Assembly (NCBI GenBank): GCA_030043175.1
Contig: JASHYD010001413.1
Coordinates: 1-7,426, forward strand
Length of the DNA stretch: 7,426 nucleotides
Source of the DNA: Xanthobacteraceae bacterium
GTDB taxonomy: Bacteria > Pseudomonadota > Alphaproteobacteria > Rhizobiales > Xanthobacteraceae
Direction of reading: 5' to 3'
Shown here: piece by piece, positions 7,121-7,426 of the stretch
Layout: every line of letters begins with the position of its first letter
Position numbering within the stretch: the first letter of the stretch is position 1
Translations under genes and position numbers: made by a program
Notes under the pieces: generated by a model
Told to the model about the DNA's origin: nothing
Databases searched by the model: none
Seen by the model: the letters and a program-made list of their open reading frames with translations, nothing else

Positions 7121-7154
7121 AAAATAGCGGGGCTCTGTTACACGTGGATGACAA
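7121..7154 (-). promoter_or_regulatory. Candidate Pho-box promoter of the oxidase-phosphoesterase operon
   Basis: On the minus strand TTGTCAT (7148-7154), a 4-base spacer and GTGTAAC (7137-7143) resemble the PhoB double half-site (consensus CTGTCAT-N4-CTGTCAC). The first half matches at 6 of 7 positions and the second at 5 of 7. Exactly 10 bases later comes TATTTT (7121-7126), where the -10 element sits in PhoB-dependent promoters such as E. coli phoA. Transcription would start about 50 bases before the ATG at 7062. Activation by phosphate starvation is inference; the second half-site is weak. Confidence 0.4.
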
Positions 7155-7200
7155 CCATGGAGAACGTACAGACAGTTGGGGTCGGATCATGCCAACCTGT

Positions 7201-7264
7201 TGTTAAATTTAATCTATTAACACTGATTGGTAAATCGGATGTGGCTCATTAACACGGATTAATC
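7201..7264. promoter_or_regulatory. AT-rich upstream region with two phased 13-base direct repeats
   Basis: ATTAACACTGATT (7216-7228) and ATTAACACGGATT (7248-7260) differ at one base and start 32 bases apart, about three helical turns. The stretch also holds the palindromes TTAAATTTAA (7203-7212) and GATTAATC (7257-7264). It stands out in base composition from the GC-rich surroundings and lies 140-200 bases upstream of the oxidase start. It looks like a regulator-binding region, but no known operator consensus is recognised. It could also be sequence left from the junction with the transposon remnant. Confidence 0.35.
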
Positions 7265-7266
7265 AC

Positions 7267-7426
7267 TTGAGCGACGTTCATCTGCAAGGCTCGGACGCCA
7301 CCATCGTGCTCGTCCAGGATAATCTCGACATCCAGCGGCGAGGCCTCACTTTACGAAGCGTTCCCGGCCGTCGAGGCTCGCCGTCTGGTCGACCGTTTCG
7401 AATGGCACCACACCCCAGAGCACGGC
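7267..7426 (+). mobile_element. IS630-family transposase fragment, frameshifted
   Basis: From about 7267 the plus strand reads LSDVHLQGSDATIVLVQDNL, then after a single extra base near 7336-7342 continues in the next frame as ASLYEAFPAVEARRLVDRF and EWHHTPEHG to the window edge. This is the central DDE region of IS630-type transposases, where the usual pattern is VLVxDNLNTHKPASLYEAFPAxEARRLxxRFEWHYTPKHGSWL. The catalytic Asp of QDN is present; the third catalytic acid would lie beyond the edge. The N-terminal half of the transposase is missing and no terminal inverted repeat is seen at the left boundary. With the +1 frameshift and the broken HKP motif, this is an inactive remnant. It marks old insertion activity next to the oxidase operon. 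Confidence 0.8.

Noticed and set aside
1..7426. tRNA, rRNA or CRISPR array
   Set aside because: No conserved tRNA or rRNA segments and no regularly spaced repeats with unique spacers were seen; the only repeats are the gene-copy blocks and short motifs listed.

Overview
The window looks like an accessory region of a high-GC alphaproteobacterium, most likely a rhizobial or Bradyrhizobium-like soil bacterium. The reasons are a PAS-domain sensor protein, a remnant of an HWE-type histidine kinase, an IS630-type transposase remnant, and a secreted multicopper oxidase beside a secreted phosphoesterase. The taxonomic assignment is inference from these families and the base composition; no rRNA or tRNA gene is present to anchor it.

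Left part (1-2090). A PAS-PAS signalling protein on the minus strand runs off the left edge. Upstream of it lie about 450 bases with no convincing gene. Next, on the minus strand, is an isolated fragment of the C-terminal end of an HWE histidine kinase (about 1166-1360). A small plus-strand hypothetical protein with a Cys/His cluster follows (1512-1889).

Main part (2092-7154, minus strand). Reading leftward from 7154 there are: an upstream region with a Pho-box-like promoter candidate; an intact exported three-domain multicopper oxidase (7062-5200); a truncated 70-residue phosphoesterase copy whose start overlaps the oxidase stop; about 310 bases of unassigned sequence; a collapsed second multicopper oxidase (start region joined to the last part of the gene, then frameshifted); an intact 724-residue secreted phosphoesterase (4346-2172); and a strong rho-independent terminator (2134-2092). 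The simplest reading is that a two-gene cassette, oxidase followed by phosphoesterase, was duplicated in tandem. Each inner copy then decayed, leaving one intact copy of each gene with a scar between them. Both gene junctions keep tight spacing and good Shine-Dalgarno sequences, which suggests translational coupling.

Right edge (7117-7426). An AT-rich stretch carries two near-identical 13-base direct repeats 32 bases apart. It abuts a truncated, frameshifted IS630-family transposase fragment that continues past the window.

How the genes may work together: both intact products carry export signals and should act outside the cytoplasm. The candidate Pho-type promoter and the phosphatase/phospholipase family of the second gene are consistent with a phosphate-scavenging role. 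The reason for pairing them with a laccase-like oxidase is not known from the sequence.
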